From Rhodococcoides kyotonense (GTDB lineage Bacteria > Actinomycetota > Actinomycetes > Mycobacteriales > Mycobacteriaceae): a stretch of DNA of 64,000 bases. This document shows positions 1-9,747 of this stretch, piece by piece; the first letter of the stretch is position 1; the number at the start of each line of letters is the position of its first letter. Position numbers and translations under genes: made by a program. Location of the stretch: NCBI RefSeq assembly GCF_001645385.1, contig NZ_LVHI01000004.1, forward strand, positions 158,388-222,387. Reading direction: 5' to 3'. The notes under the pieces were generated by a model. It did not search any database, was not told where the DNA came from, and saw only the letters and a list, made by a program, of their open reading frames with translations.

Positions 1-485
1 ATGGTCATCGTCTTGACGACGACGTCGACCGTCGAGTTCTGCAGTGCCTCGATGCGTTCCGCGGACGTCAGGATGCGGAAGTCGATGCGGTCGGGATCGC
101 CGAACAGGTCTCGCGCGATCTCGCGGGCGATGTCGACGTCGAAGCCGACGAGCTTGCCGTCCATCGGCTCGAGGAAGGAGAAGAGGTTGCTGCCCGTGTC
201 GAGACCGACGATGAGACGCCCGCGCTCGCGAATGGCGTCGACCGTCGGGGTGGGGGGAGCAGGCACGGTGCCCGCCGGTGTCGGACGAAGGCTCGCAGTC
301 GGTCTGGAGCACTGCACGTCCTGGGGGCCCGGGTCCTGCGTGGCGGATGCGGGCCCTGCGCCGTCGGGAAACGGTGTGCCGGAGTATTCGACGTCCGGTA
401 CCTCAGGGATGGGCGGATCCGTCGTGCATCCGGCCGTGAGCACCGCGATCATGAACAGAACGGCAACTGCGACAGAAGTTTTCAC
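1..485 (-). CDS. glnH: Glutamate/aspartate-binding lipoprotein of an ABC importer (3' part beyond window)
   Basis: Reading leftwards from a GTG at 485, the protein begins MKTSVAVAVLFMIAVLTAGC, a signal peptide with lipobox LTAGC. It is therefore an exported, lipid-anchored protein. A proline-rich linker follows, and from about residue 90 a type 3 periplasmic-binding fold (RGRLIVGLDTGSNLFSF, then GFDVDIAREIARDLFG), typical of amino-acid receptors. About 161 residues are visible and the rest lies beyond position 1. Its start overlaps the glnX stop by 4 bp (GTGA), so the two are translationally coupled. In mycobacteria GlnH binds Asp/Glu and signals through GlnX to PknG; that role here is inferred from gene order. 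Confidence 0.85.
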   Translation of the reverse strand, partial: MKTSVAVAVLFMIAVLTAGCTTDPPIPEVPDVEYSGTPFPDGAGPASATQDPGPQDVQCSRPTASLRPTPAGTVPAPPTPTVDAIRERGRLIVGLDTGSNLFSFLEPMDGKLVGFDVDIAREIARDLFGDPDRIDFRILTSAERIEALQNSTVDVVVKTMT

Positions 486-1798
486 AGGTACTCCCGCAGT
501 CTCGGTGCGATGCCGGCGGCGACGGCAGCAGCAGCGACGATCGTCAGCGCCACCGCGCCGGACGCCATGCCCGCCAGTGCCGACTTCGCACGAATGACGT
601 TGCCACGTAACTCGATTCGAGCCTGTTCGATGCCGTCGACCAGTTTGCTGTCGAGTGCACGGAACTGGGTCGACGAATCCTGGACTCCGCTCCCCGTGGT
701 GATGAGGACAGCGGTCGCGAAGTCGCCGGTGCCGAGAGCGTCGGCGATTCGGGCGTGCGAGGCCTTCCATGCGGTCAGCGTGGCGGAGATGTCCGGATCG
801 TCGGCGAACAAAGTCGTCAATTTGTCTGTGTTGGTGGTGAATTCGGCGTCGTAGCCCCGGCTGCTCCCGCGGCGCACCAGGTCGAGGGTCTCGTCGGCAC
901 GTGCCTGTTGGGCGAGGATGAAACCGGAGGTCAGACTCTGCAACGGCGCGACGCCGCGATCGAGAGCACGGTCCGTGGCCGTCGACGAGACGATTCCGCC
1001 GACCAGCATCCATCCCAGCAGAACGGTCATCGTCGCAGTCGCCCCGAGGAAGCCCCAGTTGAACGTTCGGTTGGTGCGCCCCGCCAGAAAGATCTGGGCG
1101 AGCACGAGAAGGACGAGGCAGAGAACGACCAACGCGATCGCGAACAACGGCGGACGGATGAATCGCTCCTGGTCGGTCGCAACGCGGGCGGACTGCTCGG
1201 TGTACAGGCGCTCGGCGCGCGGAAGCAGAACCGTCTGCATCTGATTCGAGGCTTCACCGAGGTACGCGGCGCCGACGGGATTGCCTACTCGGTTGTTCGT
1301 CCTGGCCGTCTCGACGAGTCCGGTGTACACGGGCAGACCCGCGGCGATCTCCATCAGCACCGTGCGCGCGTCGTCGTCGGAGTCGCCGAGACCGTTGGAT
1401 GCCCGAATCAGCTCGGCCCCCGCGTCGCCGATCGCCCGTGTGTAGCGGTCGCGGGTCTCCTGCGGTTCGAGACCTCCTGCGAGAAAGGCGGTCGACGCGG
1501 CCGCGTCGGCGACCGACAAAGCGCCGTACAGGTTCTGGGCCGAATTGGCGAGAGGCTCGGTGCGGACGAGCAGGGTGTCGAGAGTGCGCGCGCGATCGGA
1601 GACGGCGACCGACGTGACGAGACCGGTGGCGACGAATGCCACGATCAGCACGACGCCGAACGCGATCATGCGCACGGGCGTCGAACGCACCAGCCGCTGC
1701 AGGTCCCGCCGCGGATCGCTGCTCGCGGCGGAGGCTGCAGTCGTGGGAGGTACGGCAGCAGAGGGTGTAGTGCCGACCACAGTCACAGAGTCGAGCAT
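482..1798 (-). CDS. glnX: GlnX-like four-helix membrane sensor protein
   Basis: About 438 residues from the ATG at 1798, starting MLDSVTVVGTTPSAAVP. A longer reading frame exists upstream, but this start gives the length recalled for mycobacterial GlnX (about 439). Hydrophobic segments lie near residues 45-65, 210-235, 245-275 and 400-425. Two extracytoplasmic helical regions between them resemble a duplicated four-helix-bundle sensor. There is no kinase or HAMP-output domain. The gene is directly upstream of glnH with a GTGA overlap. In mycobacteria GlnX relays GlnH ligand binding to the kinase PknG; pknG itself is not in this window. No strong ribosome site is visible before the chosen start. 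Confidence 0.8.
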   Translation of the reverse strand: MLDSVTVVGTTPSAAVPPTTAASAASSDPRRDLQRLVRSTPVRMIAFGVVLIVAFVATGLVTSVAVSDRARTLDTLLVRTEPLANSAQNLYGALSVADAAASTAFLAGGLEPQETRDRYTRAIGDAGAELIRASNGLGDSDDDARTVLMEIAAGLPVYTGLVETARTNNRVGNPVGAAYLGEASNQMQTVLLPRAERLYTEQSARVATDQERFIRPPLFAIALVVLCLVLLVLAQIFLAGRTNRTFNWGFLGATATMTVLLGWMLVGGIVSSTATDRALDRGVAPLQSLTSGFILAQQARADETLDLVRRGSSRGYDAEFTTNTDKLTTLFADDPDISATLTAWKASHARIADALGTGDFATAVLITTGSGVQDSSTQFRALDSKLVDGIEQARIELRGNVIRAKSALAGMASGAVALTIVAAAAVAAGIAPRLREYL

Positions 1799-1868
1799 AT
1801 AAGCAGCAGTGAGCGCGTGTACTCGGACCGTGAACACACTGCATGTCGGTTCACCTAAGGTGTGTCGT

Positions 1869-2717
1869 ATGCGCGGCGACGGTGACGGGTGGGTTGTAGG
1901 CGAGAACGGCACGCGGCACTGGGGCAGGCACGGCGCCGCTGGTTTGTTGTTGCGCGCTCCTGCTGCCGACGGGACACCGACCGTGCTGCTGCAACACCGC
2001 GCGCTGTGGTCGCACCAGGGCGGAACATGGGCGTTGCCGGGCGGGGCACGCGACAGTCATGAGACCACCGTGCACGCCGCGGTCCGCGAAGCGGAGGAAG
2101 AAGCGGCGATCGCAGCCGAATTCGTGCACGTGCGCGGCGAGAAGGTCACCGCACGCGCCGACAGTGGATGGACGTACACGACCGTCGTCGCAGATGCCCC
2201 GGGTCAACTCGAGACGACGCCGAACGGTGAAAGTACCGAACTGCGTTGGGTTCCCGAGGACATGGTCGATCAGCTGCCGCTGCACCCCGGCTTCGAGATC
2301 GCCTGGCCGACGCTCCGGGCGACGCCGCTCCGCATCCTGCTCGACACGGCAAACGTGCTCGGCTCGCGTCCGAACGGCTGGTGGCGCGACCGCAGCGGCG
2401 CCACCGGCGAGCTGCTGACGTCGCTCGCCGATGCCGTGCCGAGAACCGTCGAACTACCCGGCGGCGACTTCGGATGGTTGACTCACATCGACGCCGTCCT
2501 CGAGGGCGAGGCGCGTAGCGCGGCGTTCGACGACGCCCGCGTCCCCGTCATCCATGCGCCGGGTAGCGGCGACGACGAACTCGCCCGCCGCGCCGAGGCG
2601 GCCGACAGCCTGACCGCGCTCGTCACCGCCGACCGAGGTCTTCGACAACGCGTGCCGACGTCGGTGCACGTGCTTGCCCCGTCGACGGTGCTGGCGTGGT
2701 TGGGCTCAGCGTCGTAG
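1869..2717 (+). CDS. Nudix hydrolase with C-terminal NYN/PIN-like domain
   Basis: 282 residues from the ATG at 1869; a GTG 60 nt upstream is possible. The N-terminal half (about 20-150) is a Nudix domain with the box GARDSHE-x7-REAEEE, expected to hydrolyse nucleoside diphosphate-X compounds. It occupies the position of mycobacterial mutT3, divergent from glnX and convergent with thiE. The second half (about 155-282) starts [20 protein letters not shown] and ends with an alternating beta-alpha pattern containing [14 protein letters not shown]. This resembles a small NYN/PIN-type fold with conserved Asp residues. The fusion makes the protein longer than the roughly 217-residue MutT3 I recall. 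The two stop regions of this gene and thiE overlap by 12 bp. Confidence 0.8.
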   Translation: MRGDGDGWVVGENGTRHWGRHGAAGLLLRAPAADGTPTVLLQHRALWSHQGGTWALPGGARDSHETTVHAAVREAEEEAAIAAEFVHVRGEKVTARADSGWTYTTVVADAPGQLETTPNGESTELRWVPEDMVDQLPLHPGFEIAWPTLRATPLRILLDTANVLGSRPNGWWRDRSGATGELLTSLADAVPRTVELPGGDFGWLTHIDAVLEGEARSAAFDDARVPVIHAPGSGDDELARRAEAADSLTALVTADRGLRQRVPTSVHVLAPSTVLAWLGSAS

Positions 2718-3398
2718 CTTCGACGCCAGTTCTCGCGCCGCGGCCTGGGGATCCCGTGCCTGAGTGATGGCCCGAACGACGACGATCCGCTCGCAGCCCG
2801 CCTCGAGGACCTCGTCGACGTTGGTCGCGTCGACCCCGCCGATCGCGAACCACGGACGCGCCGGAGCCGATTCGGCGGTACTGCGCACGAGTTCGAGGCC
2901 TGCCGCGGAACGGTTGGGCTTCGTCGGCGTCGCCCACACGGGGCCCGTCGCGAAGTAGTCGACGCCGTCCTCGATCGCGGCGAGGGAAGCCTGGTTGCGA
3001 TTCTGCGTCGACCGGCCGATGACGACGTCGGGACCGAGGATCTCGCGCGCGTAGTGCACCGGCAGGTCGCCCTGGCCGAGATGCAGGACATCGGCGCCCG
3101 ACGCCAACGCGAGGTCGGCGCGGTCGTTCACGGCCAGAAGCGCCCCGTGACGCTTGGTGGCGGCGGACAGAATCGCCAACGCGGCGAGTTCGTCCTTCGC
3201 TTCGAGCGGACCGAACTCGCGCTCGCCCGCCGAGTTCTTGTCGCGGAGCTGAATGATGTCGACGCCACCCGACAAGGCCGCTTCCGCGAACTGGGCAAGA
3301 TCGCCCTTCTCGCGCCTGGCGTCGGTGCACAGGTAGAGGCGAGCCGATGCCAAACGCTCGCGCGCCGTCTGGTTCTGGGGACTCTCGTAGGGATGCAC
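2706..3398 (-). CDS. thiE: Thiamine-phosphate synthase
   Basis: 230 residues from a GTG at 3398. It joins HMP-pyrophosphate to thiazole phosphate to give thiamine phosphate in the cytoplasm. Family signatures are visible in order: the TIM-barrel strand [10 protein letters not shown] with the phosphate-binding Arg-Asp-Lys, [50 protein letters not shown], and [27 protein letters not shown]. The length is normal for ThiE. It is transcribed away from the thiO-thiS-thiG operon; the TPP riboswitch between them lies on the opposite strand and cannot control thiE directly. The 3' end overlaps the Nudix gene convergently. Confidence 0.95.
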   Translation of the reverse strand: MHPYESPQNQTARERLASARLYLCTDARREKGDLAQFAEAALSGGVDIIQLRDKNSAGEREFGPLEAKDELAALAILSAATKRHGALLAVNDRADLALASGADVLHLGQGDLPVHYAREILGPDVVIGRSTQNRNQASLAAIEDGVDYFATGPVWATPTKPNRSAAGLELVRSTAESAPARPWFAIGGVDATNVDEVLEAGCERIVVVRAITQARDPQAAARELASKLRR

Positions 3399-3436
3399 TC
3401 TGCAAACGGTAGTCTGTCGGGAGTACGTAGATACAC

Positions 3437-3523
3437 GGGAGTCCTGGGGTTCGCAGGGCTGAGAGTGGACACGCCGGTCCTTACCGTCAATACCTGAACC
3501 GGATCATGCCGGCGCAGGGAGTG
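3437..3523 (+). promoter_or_regulatory. TPP (THI-box) riboswitch
   Basis: This leader of thiO holds the conserved THI-box blocks in the right order: GGGAGTCC at 3437, GGGCTGAGAG (the CUGAGA core) at 3456-3465, ACCGTCAATACCTGAACCGG at 3483-3502, then GATCATGCCGGCGCAGGGA. The thiO ribosome site GAGGTGG directly follows the 3' P1 strand, which suggests control at translation initiation. Binding thiamine pyrophosphate should turn off thiO-thiS-thiG. Confidence 0.9.
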
Positions 3524-3535
3524 AGGTGGAACAGA

Positions 3536-4584
3536 ATGTCCAAGTCCCTGGCAGTCGTCGGCGGCGGTGTCATCGGCCTGGCCGTGGCGGTCCGCGCGGC
3601 ACGCGACGGCTGGTCGGTGCGCCTGTACGACCCGGCCGTCGGAACCGGAGCGTCCTGGGTCGCGGGCGGCATGCTCGCGCCGCTGTCCGAAGGGTGGCCA
3701 GGCGAACACGACCTGCTCGAGCTCGGGGCTCACTCGCTGGCGCGGTGGCCGGAGTTCGCGCGTTCACTCCCGGGCGACGTCTTCTCGTCGACGGGATCGC
3801 TGACGGTCGCGCTCGACGCTGCCGATGCCGCGGACCTGCGGACCATCGCCGAATTCGTCGGGGAGCAGGGGCATCGGCTCGACGTGTTGAGCCGCGCCCA
3901 GGTGCGCGAGCTGGAGCCGTCGCTGGCGCAGAACATCCGCCTCGGCCTGCTCGCGCCCACCGAATTCGCCGTCGACAACCGGTTGCTCGTCGCGGCGCTG
4001 CAGAAGGCTGCGACAGGAGTCGAGTTCGTCGCCGAAGCCGTCACCGACATGGACGCGCTGGACGCCGATCAGATCGTCGTCGCGGCGGGAGATCGGACGG
4101 CATCGCTGCTTCCCGACGTGCCCGTCCGTGCGGTGAAAGGCGAGATCCTGCGCTTGCGTCGCAGGTCGAGTGCCGTCGAAGCTCCGAGCAGGACCATTCG
4201 CGGCAGCGTCCACGGACGGCCGATCTACCTCGTCCCGCGCGGCGACGGCCTGGTCGTCGGCGCCACCCAGTACGAATCCGGACGCGACACGCAGGTCACC
4301 GTCGCGGGCGTACGCGACCTCATCGCCGACGCCGAACGCCTCATGCCCAGCATCGGCGAATACGAACTGTACGAAGCCGCAGCCGGACTACGACCGATGA
4401 GTCCCGACGGTCTTCCCGTCATCGGCCGGATCTCCGAGCGCGTCATCGTCGCATCGGGTCACGGCCGCAACGGAATTCTGCTGACCCCCATCACCGCAGA
4501 CGCCGTCGCCGCACTACTCGCCGGCGACGCACTCCCCGAAGCGAAGGCTGCAGATCCAGCCCGATTCGAGATAGGTAGGAAACA

Positions 4585-4588
<4 letters not shown>
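3536..4588 (+). CDS. thiO: Glycine oxidase / FAD-dependent amine oxidase for thiazole synthesis
   Basis: 350 residues. The ATG at 3536 is preceded by GAGGTGGA, so it is preferred over an in-frame ATG 30 nt upstream that sits inside the riboswitch. The N-terminus has the dinucleotide-binding motif VVGGGVIGLAVAVRAARDG, and the C-terminus has the FAD motif GRNGILLTPITADAVA. DAO-family substrate-domain features such as GLRPMSPDGLPVIG are present. ThiO oxidises glycine to dehydroglycine (iminoacetate), the precursor used by ThiG. It is first in the riboswitch-controlled thiO-thiS-thiG operon; its stop overlaps the thiS start (ATGA). Confidence 0.93.
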
Positions 4589-5527
<939 letters not shown>

Positions 5528-5529
5528 GG

Positions 5530-5579
5530 CCTACGTGCGTGCGAATGTATAGCGGGCTATACATTCGCACGCACGTAGG
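5530..5579. repeat. Long perfect palindrome (family copy 1), likely terminator
   Basis: Two arms of 24 nt (5530-5553 and 5556-5579) are exact reverse complements around a GG centre. The inner core reads GTGCGTGCGAATGTATAGC. It starts 3 nt after the thiG stop. Closely related palindromes occur at 12470-12519 and 27034-27075, each also at a gene end, so this is a dispersed repeat family that may act as a terminator or transcript stabiliser. There is no T-tract. Confidence 0.85.
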
Positions 5580-5662
5580 AGCCGCCATCATCCGAAAGGA
5601 TGACATACATCGCGACCCCAGACCGATGCGCGGTCAGGCCCGCATGAGGGACAGTGGTCCGC

Positions 5663-6607
5663 ATGATCGAAGTAACGGGACTGACCAAGCAGTACGGTGC
5701 CACCAAAGCGGTCGACGATCTGACCTTCACGGTGAAGCCGGGCATCGTGACAGGCTTTCTCGGCCCCAACGGGGCTGGCAAGTCGACGACCATGCGGATG
5801 ATCCTCGGATTGGACCGCCCGACCAGCGGCACGGCCCTCATCGAGGGCAAGCCCTACAACCAACTCACGCAGCCACTGCGTACCGTCGGAGCACTTCTCG
5901 ACGCCAAGTGGGTGCACCCCAATCGTTCGGCCCGCGCGCATCTCGAGTGGATGGCCGCGTCGAACGGCATCCCGAAGTCGCGCGTCGAGGAAGTGCTGCG
6001 GCTCGTCGGTCTCTCCGAGGTCGCGAAGAAGAACGCAGGCGGCTTCTCGCTCGGCATGTCGCAGCGGCTCGGTCTCGCCGGCGCACTGCTCGGTGACCCG
6101 AAGGTCCTGTTGTTCGACGAGCCGGTCAACGGTCTCGACCCCGAGGGCATCGTCTGGATCCGAAAGTTCATGCAGCGCCTTGCCGCCGAGGGACGTACCG
6201 TCCTCGTGTCGAGTCACCTGCTGTCCGAGATGGCCCAGACCGCAGAGCATCTCGTCGTCATCGGCCGCGGACGTCTGGTGGCGGACACGTCGGTCCAGGA
6301 CTTCATCAATCATGCGTCCGAGGCGTCGGTACGCGTCCGAAGCCCGCAGCTCGATGCTCTCCGCAGTGCACTGACGTCCGCCGGACTGACGGTGCGCGAA
6401 CCTGCGGACAAGGGCGAGCTGCAGCCGTCGCTCGTCGTCACGAATTCGACGACCGACGCCATCGGAGACATCGCCGGCCGAAACGGCATCGTTCTACACG
6501 AATTGTCCTCGCAGCGAGGATCTTTGGAAGAGGCGTTCATGAAGCTCACCGGACAAGACGTCCAGTATCACGGTGAAGGTACCGACGCCATGGGAGGTGC
6601 ACTGTAA
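5663..6607 (+). CDS. ABC exporter ATP-binding subunit (BcrA/CcmA type)
   Basis: About 314 residues from the ATG at 5663 (MIEVTGLTKQYG); a GTG at 5654 is the alternative. Walker A GPNGAGKST is near residue 38, the signature FSLGMSQRLGLAGAL near 130, and Walker B VLLFDEPVNGLDPEG near 150. The H-loop follows in VSSHLLSEM. The C-terminal 90 residues form the small accessory region typical of bacitracin-type export ATPases. The stop codon overlaps the ATG of the permease gene (TAATG), so the two form one transporter. The substrate cannot be deduced; drug, peptide or lipid export is usual for this class. Confidence 0.88.
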   Translation: MIEVTGLTKQYGATKAVDDLTFTVKPGIVTGFLGPNGAGKSTTMRMILGLDRPTSGTALIEGKPYNQLTQPLRTVGALLDAKWVHPNRSARAHLEWMAASNGIPKSRVEEVLRLVGLSEVAKKNAGGFSLGMSQRLGLAGALLGDPKVLLFDEPVNGLDPEGIVWIRKFMQRLAAEGRTVLVSSHLLSEMAQTAEHLVVIGRGRLVADTSVQDFINHASEASVRVRSPQLDALRSALTSAGLTVREPADKGELQPSLVVTNSTTDAIGDIAGRNGIVLHELSSQRGSLEEAFMKLTGQDVQYHGEGTDAMGGAL

Positions 6608-7404
6608 TGGGAGTTCTTGCAGCAGAACGCATCAAGATCACGTCGACGAAATCGCCGTGGTGGTGCACCGTCGCCATCATCGTGCTCGGACTCGGCCTGG
6701 CGTTCTTCGTCGGACTCGCCGCCAAACTCGGCATGCAGTCCTACGAGAACGAGGTGACAAGCGGTAACACGCCCGACTTCGACCCGTACCTGCCCACCGT
6801 GTTCGAGGTAGTCGGTAGCGGCGTCGGCGGTATGGGAGTCATGGTTCTCATGATCCTTGCGGCGCTGACGGTCACCAGCGAGTACCGCTTCGGCATCATT
6901 CGCACGACGTTCCAGGCCATTCCGAACCGTGCCTCGGTGCTCGTCGCGAAGGCGTCGTTGATCGGTGTGTTCGGATTCGTCCTGTCCTTCGTGCTCGGCA
7001 TTCTGGCGTTCTACGTCGGCAAGGCCGTCGCAGGTCCCGACGCCGGTGCGTTGTTGAGCTTCGACGTCGACGGAACGTGGCGGGTCATCTACGGAACCGC
7101 GATCCTCGCGTTCCTGCAGGTGTTCGTCGCCGTCGGTGTCGGTGCGCTGCTTCGTCAGTCGGCGGGAGCCATCGCGCTGCTTCTTCTGTGGCCGCTGCTC
7201 GTGGAGTCGCTCTTCGGACTGTTCGGATCGTTCGGCCGCGCAATTCAGCCCTTTCTCCCCTTCGGGAACGCGAATCATTTCCTCGGCCAGGCCGGCGGAG
7301 TCGACTATCACTGGGGACCGTGGGGAAGCCTTATCTACTTCATCGCGTTCACCGCGATCGTCTTCGGCGCCGCACTGTTCGTGACCAATCGCCGAGACGC
7401 GTGA
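6607..7404 (+). CDS. ABC-2 type permease subunit
   Basis: 265 residues with about six hydrophobic segments: 20-42, 75-100, 120-145, 158-185, 190-210 and 238-258. The N-terminus MGVLAAERIKITSTKSPWW is the amphipathic lead-in typical of ABC-2 permeases paired with BcrA-like ATPases. Two copies would combine with the ATPase encoded immediately upstream. The start codon shares its A with the preceding TAA stop. Nothing in the sequence identifies the cargo. Confidence 0.85.
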   Translation: MGVLAAERIKITSTKSPWWCTVAIIVLGLGLAFFVGLAAKLGMQSYENEVTSGNTPDFDPYLPTVFEVVGSGVGGMGVMVLMILAALTVTSEYRFGIIRTTFQAIPNRASVLVAKASLIGVFGFVLSFVLGILAFYVGKAVAGPDAGALLSFDVDGTWRVIYGTAILAFLQVFVAVGVGALLRQSAGAIALLLLWPLLVESLFGLFGSFGRAIQPFLPFGNANHFLGQAGGVDYHWGPWGSLIYFIAFTAIVFGAALFVTNRRDA

Positions 7405-7429
7405 CGTAGGTTGCGGCTAGGGTGCATCC

Positions 7430-8908
7430 ATGCAGCGGATGACCCTTCTCGCAAGCGTCGCAGTCGGAGCACTCGTACTGGCCGGTTGTTCGTCCTCCTC
7501 GGGGGACGAACCACCGGCCAGTTCTGCACCCACCCCGGTCGCGACGCCGGACGGTCCAGGTCTGGCCGACGCCGTCACCGGTGACGCAGTGGTGGCGCAC
7601 CTCGAACAGCTCGAACGAATTGCCGTCGACAACAACGGGAATCGAGCCGCGGGCACGCCGGGTTACGACGCGAGCGTCGACTACGTCGTCGACCAGTTGG
7701 AATCCGCTGGATTCGAAGTGGAGACACCGGAATTCGAGTTCGACCAATTCGAGGCGACGACGCAGACGCTGTCGGCAGGCGGGCAGGAGATCCCGGTGAG
7801 CGCGTTGCAGTACTCACCCTCGACGCCGGACGGCGGTGTGACGGCCCGAGTCGTCGCCGCACCCAAGGACGACTCACCCGGTTGCGAGGCAACGGATTAC
7901 GACGGCCTCGATCCCAAGGGCGCCGTCGTCGTGGTCGATCGTGGCGTCTGTCCGTTCGGCCAGAAGCAGACTGTCGCAGCCGATCTCGGTGCGTCGGCGA
8001 TCGTCGTGGTCAACAACGAACCGGGTCCGCTCGACGGCGCGACGCTCGGCGGTTCGGACATCGCGCGCATCCCTGCCGGCGGCGTCGGGCAGGAGGACGG
8101 CGCGGCGGTCGCGTCGGCACCCGAGCTGACGTTGACGCTCGACACCGAGACGACCACGACCAAGAGCCGCAACATCATTGCGCAGACGAAGACCGGGGAC
8201 ACGGCGAACGTCGTCGTCGCGGGCGCGCACCTCGACAGCGTGCCGGAAGGCCCCGGCATCAACGACAACGGATCCGGAACCGCTGCGGTTCTCGAGTCGG
8301 CGCTGCGGATGGGCAGCGAACCCGACGTCACCAACGCCGTGCGATTCACGTTCTGGGGCGCGGAAGAACTGGGTCTCGTCGGATCCACGAAGTACGTCGA
8401 GGGTCTCAGCGACGAGGACAAGCAGAACATCGCGCTGTACCTCAACTTCGACATGATCGGCTCGCACAACGCCGGCTACCTCGCCTACGACGGTGACGAC
8501 TCGGACCAGGTCGGCGCGCCCGCCGGACCACCCGGCTCCGACGCCATCGAGCGGGTCTTCCTGCAGCGTCTCGAGCAGGAGGGCATCGCCGCCGACGGCA
8601 CCGACTTCGACGGCCGATCGGATTACGGCCCGTTCATCGAGGTCGGCATTCCGGCAGGCGGAGTGTTCAGCGGCGCGGACGAGAAGAAGACTCCGGAACA
8701 AGCCGCGAAGTGGGGCGGTACGGCCGACGAGACGTTCGACCAGAACTACCACACCGCCGAGGACACCCTCGCCAACGTCGACCGCGCCGCGCTCGCCGAG
8801 AACGCGTCCGCAGTGGCGTTCGGTATCGGCACCTACGCCCAATCCGTCGAGGGTCCGGACGGCGTTCCCGTCGGTGCCGCACGCACGGAGGCGCGTTCGG
8901 GGGAGTGA
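7430..8908 (+). CDS. lpqL: LpqL-like lipoprotein aminopeptidase (M28 family)
   Basis: 492 residues. The signal peptide MQRMTLLASVAVGALVLAGC ends in lipobox LAGC, so this is an outer-face lipoprotein. A protease-associated (PA) domain lies at about 110-235 (GVCPFGQKQTVAADLGASA). The M28 zinc peptidase domain occupies about 240-475, with ligands and catalytic residues in GAHLDSVPEGPGINDNG (H267, D269), WGAEELG, NFDMIGSHN and NYHTAEDTL. It should remove N-terminal residues from extracellular peptides. It follows the ABC exporter by 25 bp, in the position of M. tuberculosis lpqL. Confidence 0.9.
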   Translation: MQRMTLLASVAVGALVLAGCSSSSGDEPPASSAPTPVATPDGPGLADAVTGDAVVAHLEQLERIAVDNNGNRAAGTPGYDASVDYVVDQLESAGFEVETPEFEFDQFEATTQTLSAGGQEIPVSALQYSPSTPDGGVTARVVAAPKDDSPGCEATDYDGLDPKGAVVVVDRGVCPFGQKQTVAADLGASAIVVVNNEPGPLDGATLGGSDIARIPAGGVGQEDGAAVASAPELTLTLDTETTTTKSRNIIAQTKTGDTANVVVAGAHLDSVPEGPGINDNGSGTAAVLESALRMGSEPDVTNAVRFTFWGAEELGLVGSTKYVEGLSDEDKQNIALYLNFDMIGSHNAGYLAYDGDDSDQVGAPAGPPGSDAIERVFLQRLEQEGIAADGTDFDGRSDYGPFIEVGIPAGGVFSGADEKKTPEQAAKWGGTADETFDQNYHTAEDTLANVDRAALAENASAVAFGIGTYAQSVEGPDGVPVGAARTEARSGE

Positions 8909-8940
8909 AGTACATGTGACCGTCGGTTACGCTCGAATCC

Positions 8941-9747
8941 GTGCCTTCGTACTGGACGTCGACGATCGACCGGGTTCGCGCGGTCGATCGCAGTCCCGTG
9001 ATCGTCGACGCGGTGCGACGAATCCGGAACGTGCTGCCCGGGGACCCGTCGTTCGGGGACCCGCTGTCGATGGCGGGTCCGGGCTCGGCGCTCGCCGTCG
9101 CACGCGTCGCCGATCGGTTTCTGGACGACGAGCCCGGTGCATCCCGTGAGGTCGGGCTCGGTGCGCTTCAGCTGTGGCAGGCTCTCCTCGAACGAGCAGG
9201 TCGAGGTCGCGGGGAGCACGACGTCACCATCGTGTTCACCGACCTCGTCGGGTTCTCGTCGTGGTCGCTCGTCGCAGGGGACAGCGACACGCTGACGCTG
9301 CTGAGGCAGGTGTCGAAGGCGATCGAGCCGGCGATCGAAACCCATCAGGGCCGCGTCGTGAAGCGGATGGGCGATGGTTTGATGGCCGTCTTCTATCGAC
9401 CCGAGAAAGCGCTGTACGCCGTCGCGGCTGCCCGGAGGGCGCTGACCTACGTCGACGTCGACGGCTACACACCGATCATGCGGGCAGGCATTCACACCGG
9501 AAATCCGCGGCAGATCGGATCGGACTGGCTCGGCGTCGACGTCACGATCGCCTCCCGCGTCATGGAGACCGGCGGCAACGGCAATCTGATGATCTCGCAG
9601 CGATCGCTCGACAGCATGCCGCCCGGCACGCTCGACGACCTCGGCCTGACCGCGCGGCCCTACCGTCGCGGATTCTTCGCGCCGAAGCTGAACGGCGTAC
9701 CCGAGGACCTACGAATCCTGCGACTCGTGCAGACGCCAGAGCGGTGA
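8941..9747 (+). CDS. Class III adenylate/guanylate cyclase-like protein
   Basis: 268 residues from a GTG at 8941, with no strong ribosome site. An unassigned helical region of about 90 residues precedes a class III cyclase domain (95-260). The two metal aspartates are present: D101 in FTDLVGFSSWS and D145 in KRMGDGLMAVF. K141 sits where ATP-selective enzymes have lysine. The transition-state arginine R206 is kept in VDVTIASRV, but the usual asparagine four residues earlier is threonine (T202). Activity may be reduced or altered. The last 39 bp overlap the convergent thiD gene. Confidence 0.82.
   Translation: MPSYWTSTIDRVRAVDRSPVIVDAVRRIRNVLPGDPSFGDPLSMAGPGSALAVARVADRFLDDEPGASREVGLGALQLWQALLERAGRGRGEHDVTIVFTDLVGFSSWSLVAGDSDTLTLLRQVSKAIEPAIETHQGRVVKRMGDGLMAVFYRPEKALYAVAAARRALTYVDVDGYTPIMRAGIHTGNPRQIGSDWLGVDVTIASRVMETGGNGNLMISQRSLDSMPPGTLDDLGLTARPYRRGFFAPKLNGVPEDLRILRLVQTPER

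Noticed and set aside
1..597. 198-codon plus-strand frame at the left edge
   Set aside because: It is antisense to glnH, whose lipobox and binding-protein motifs are clear.
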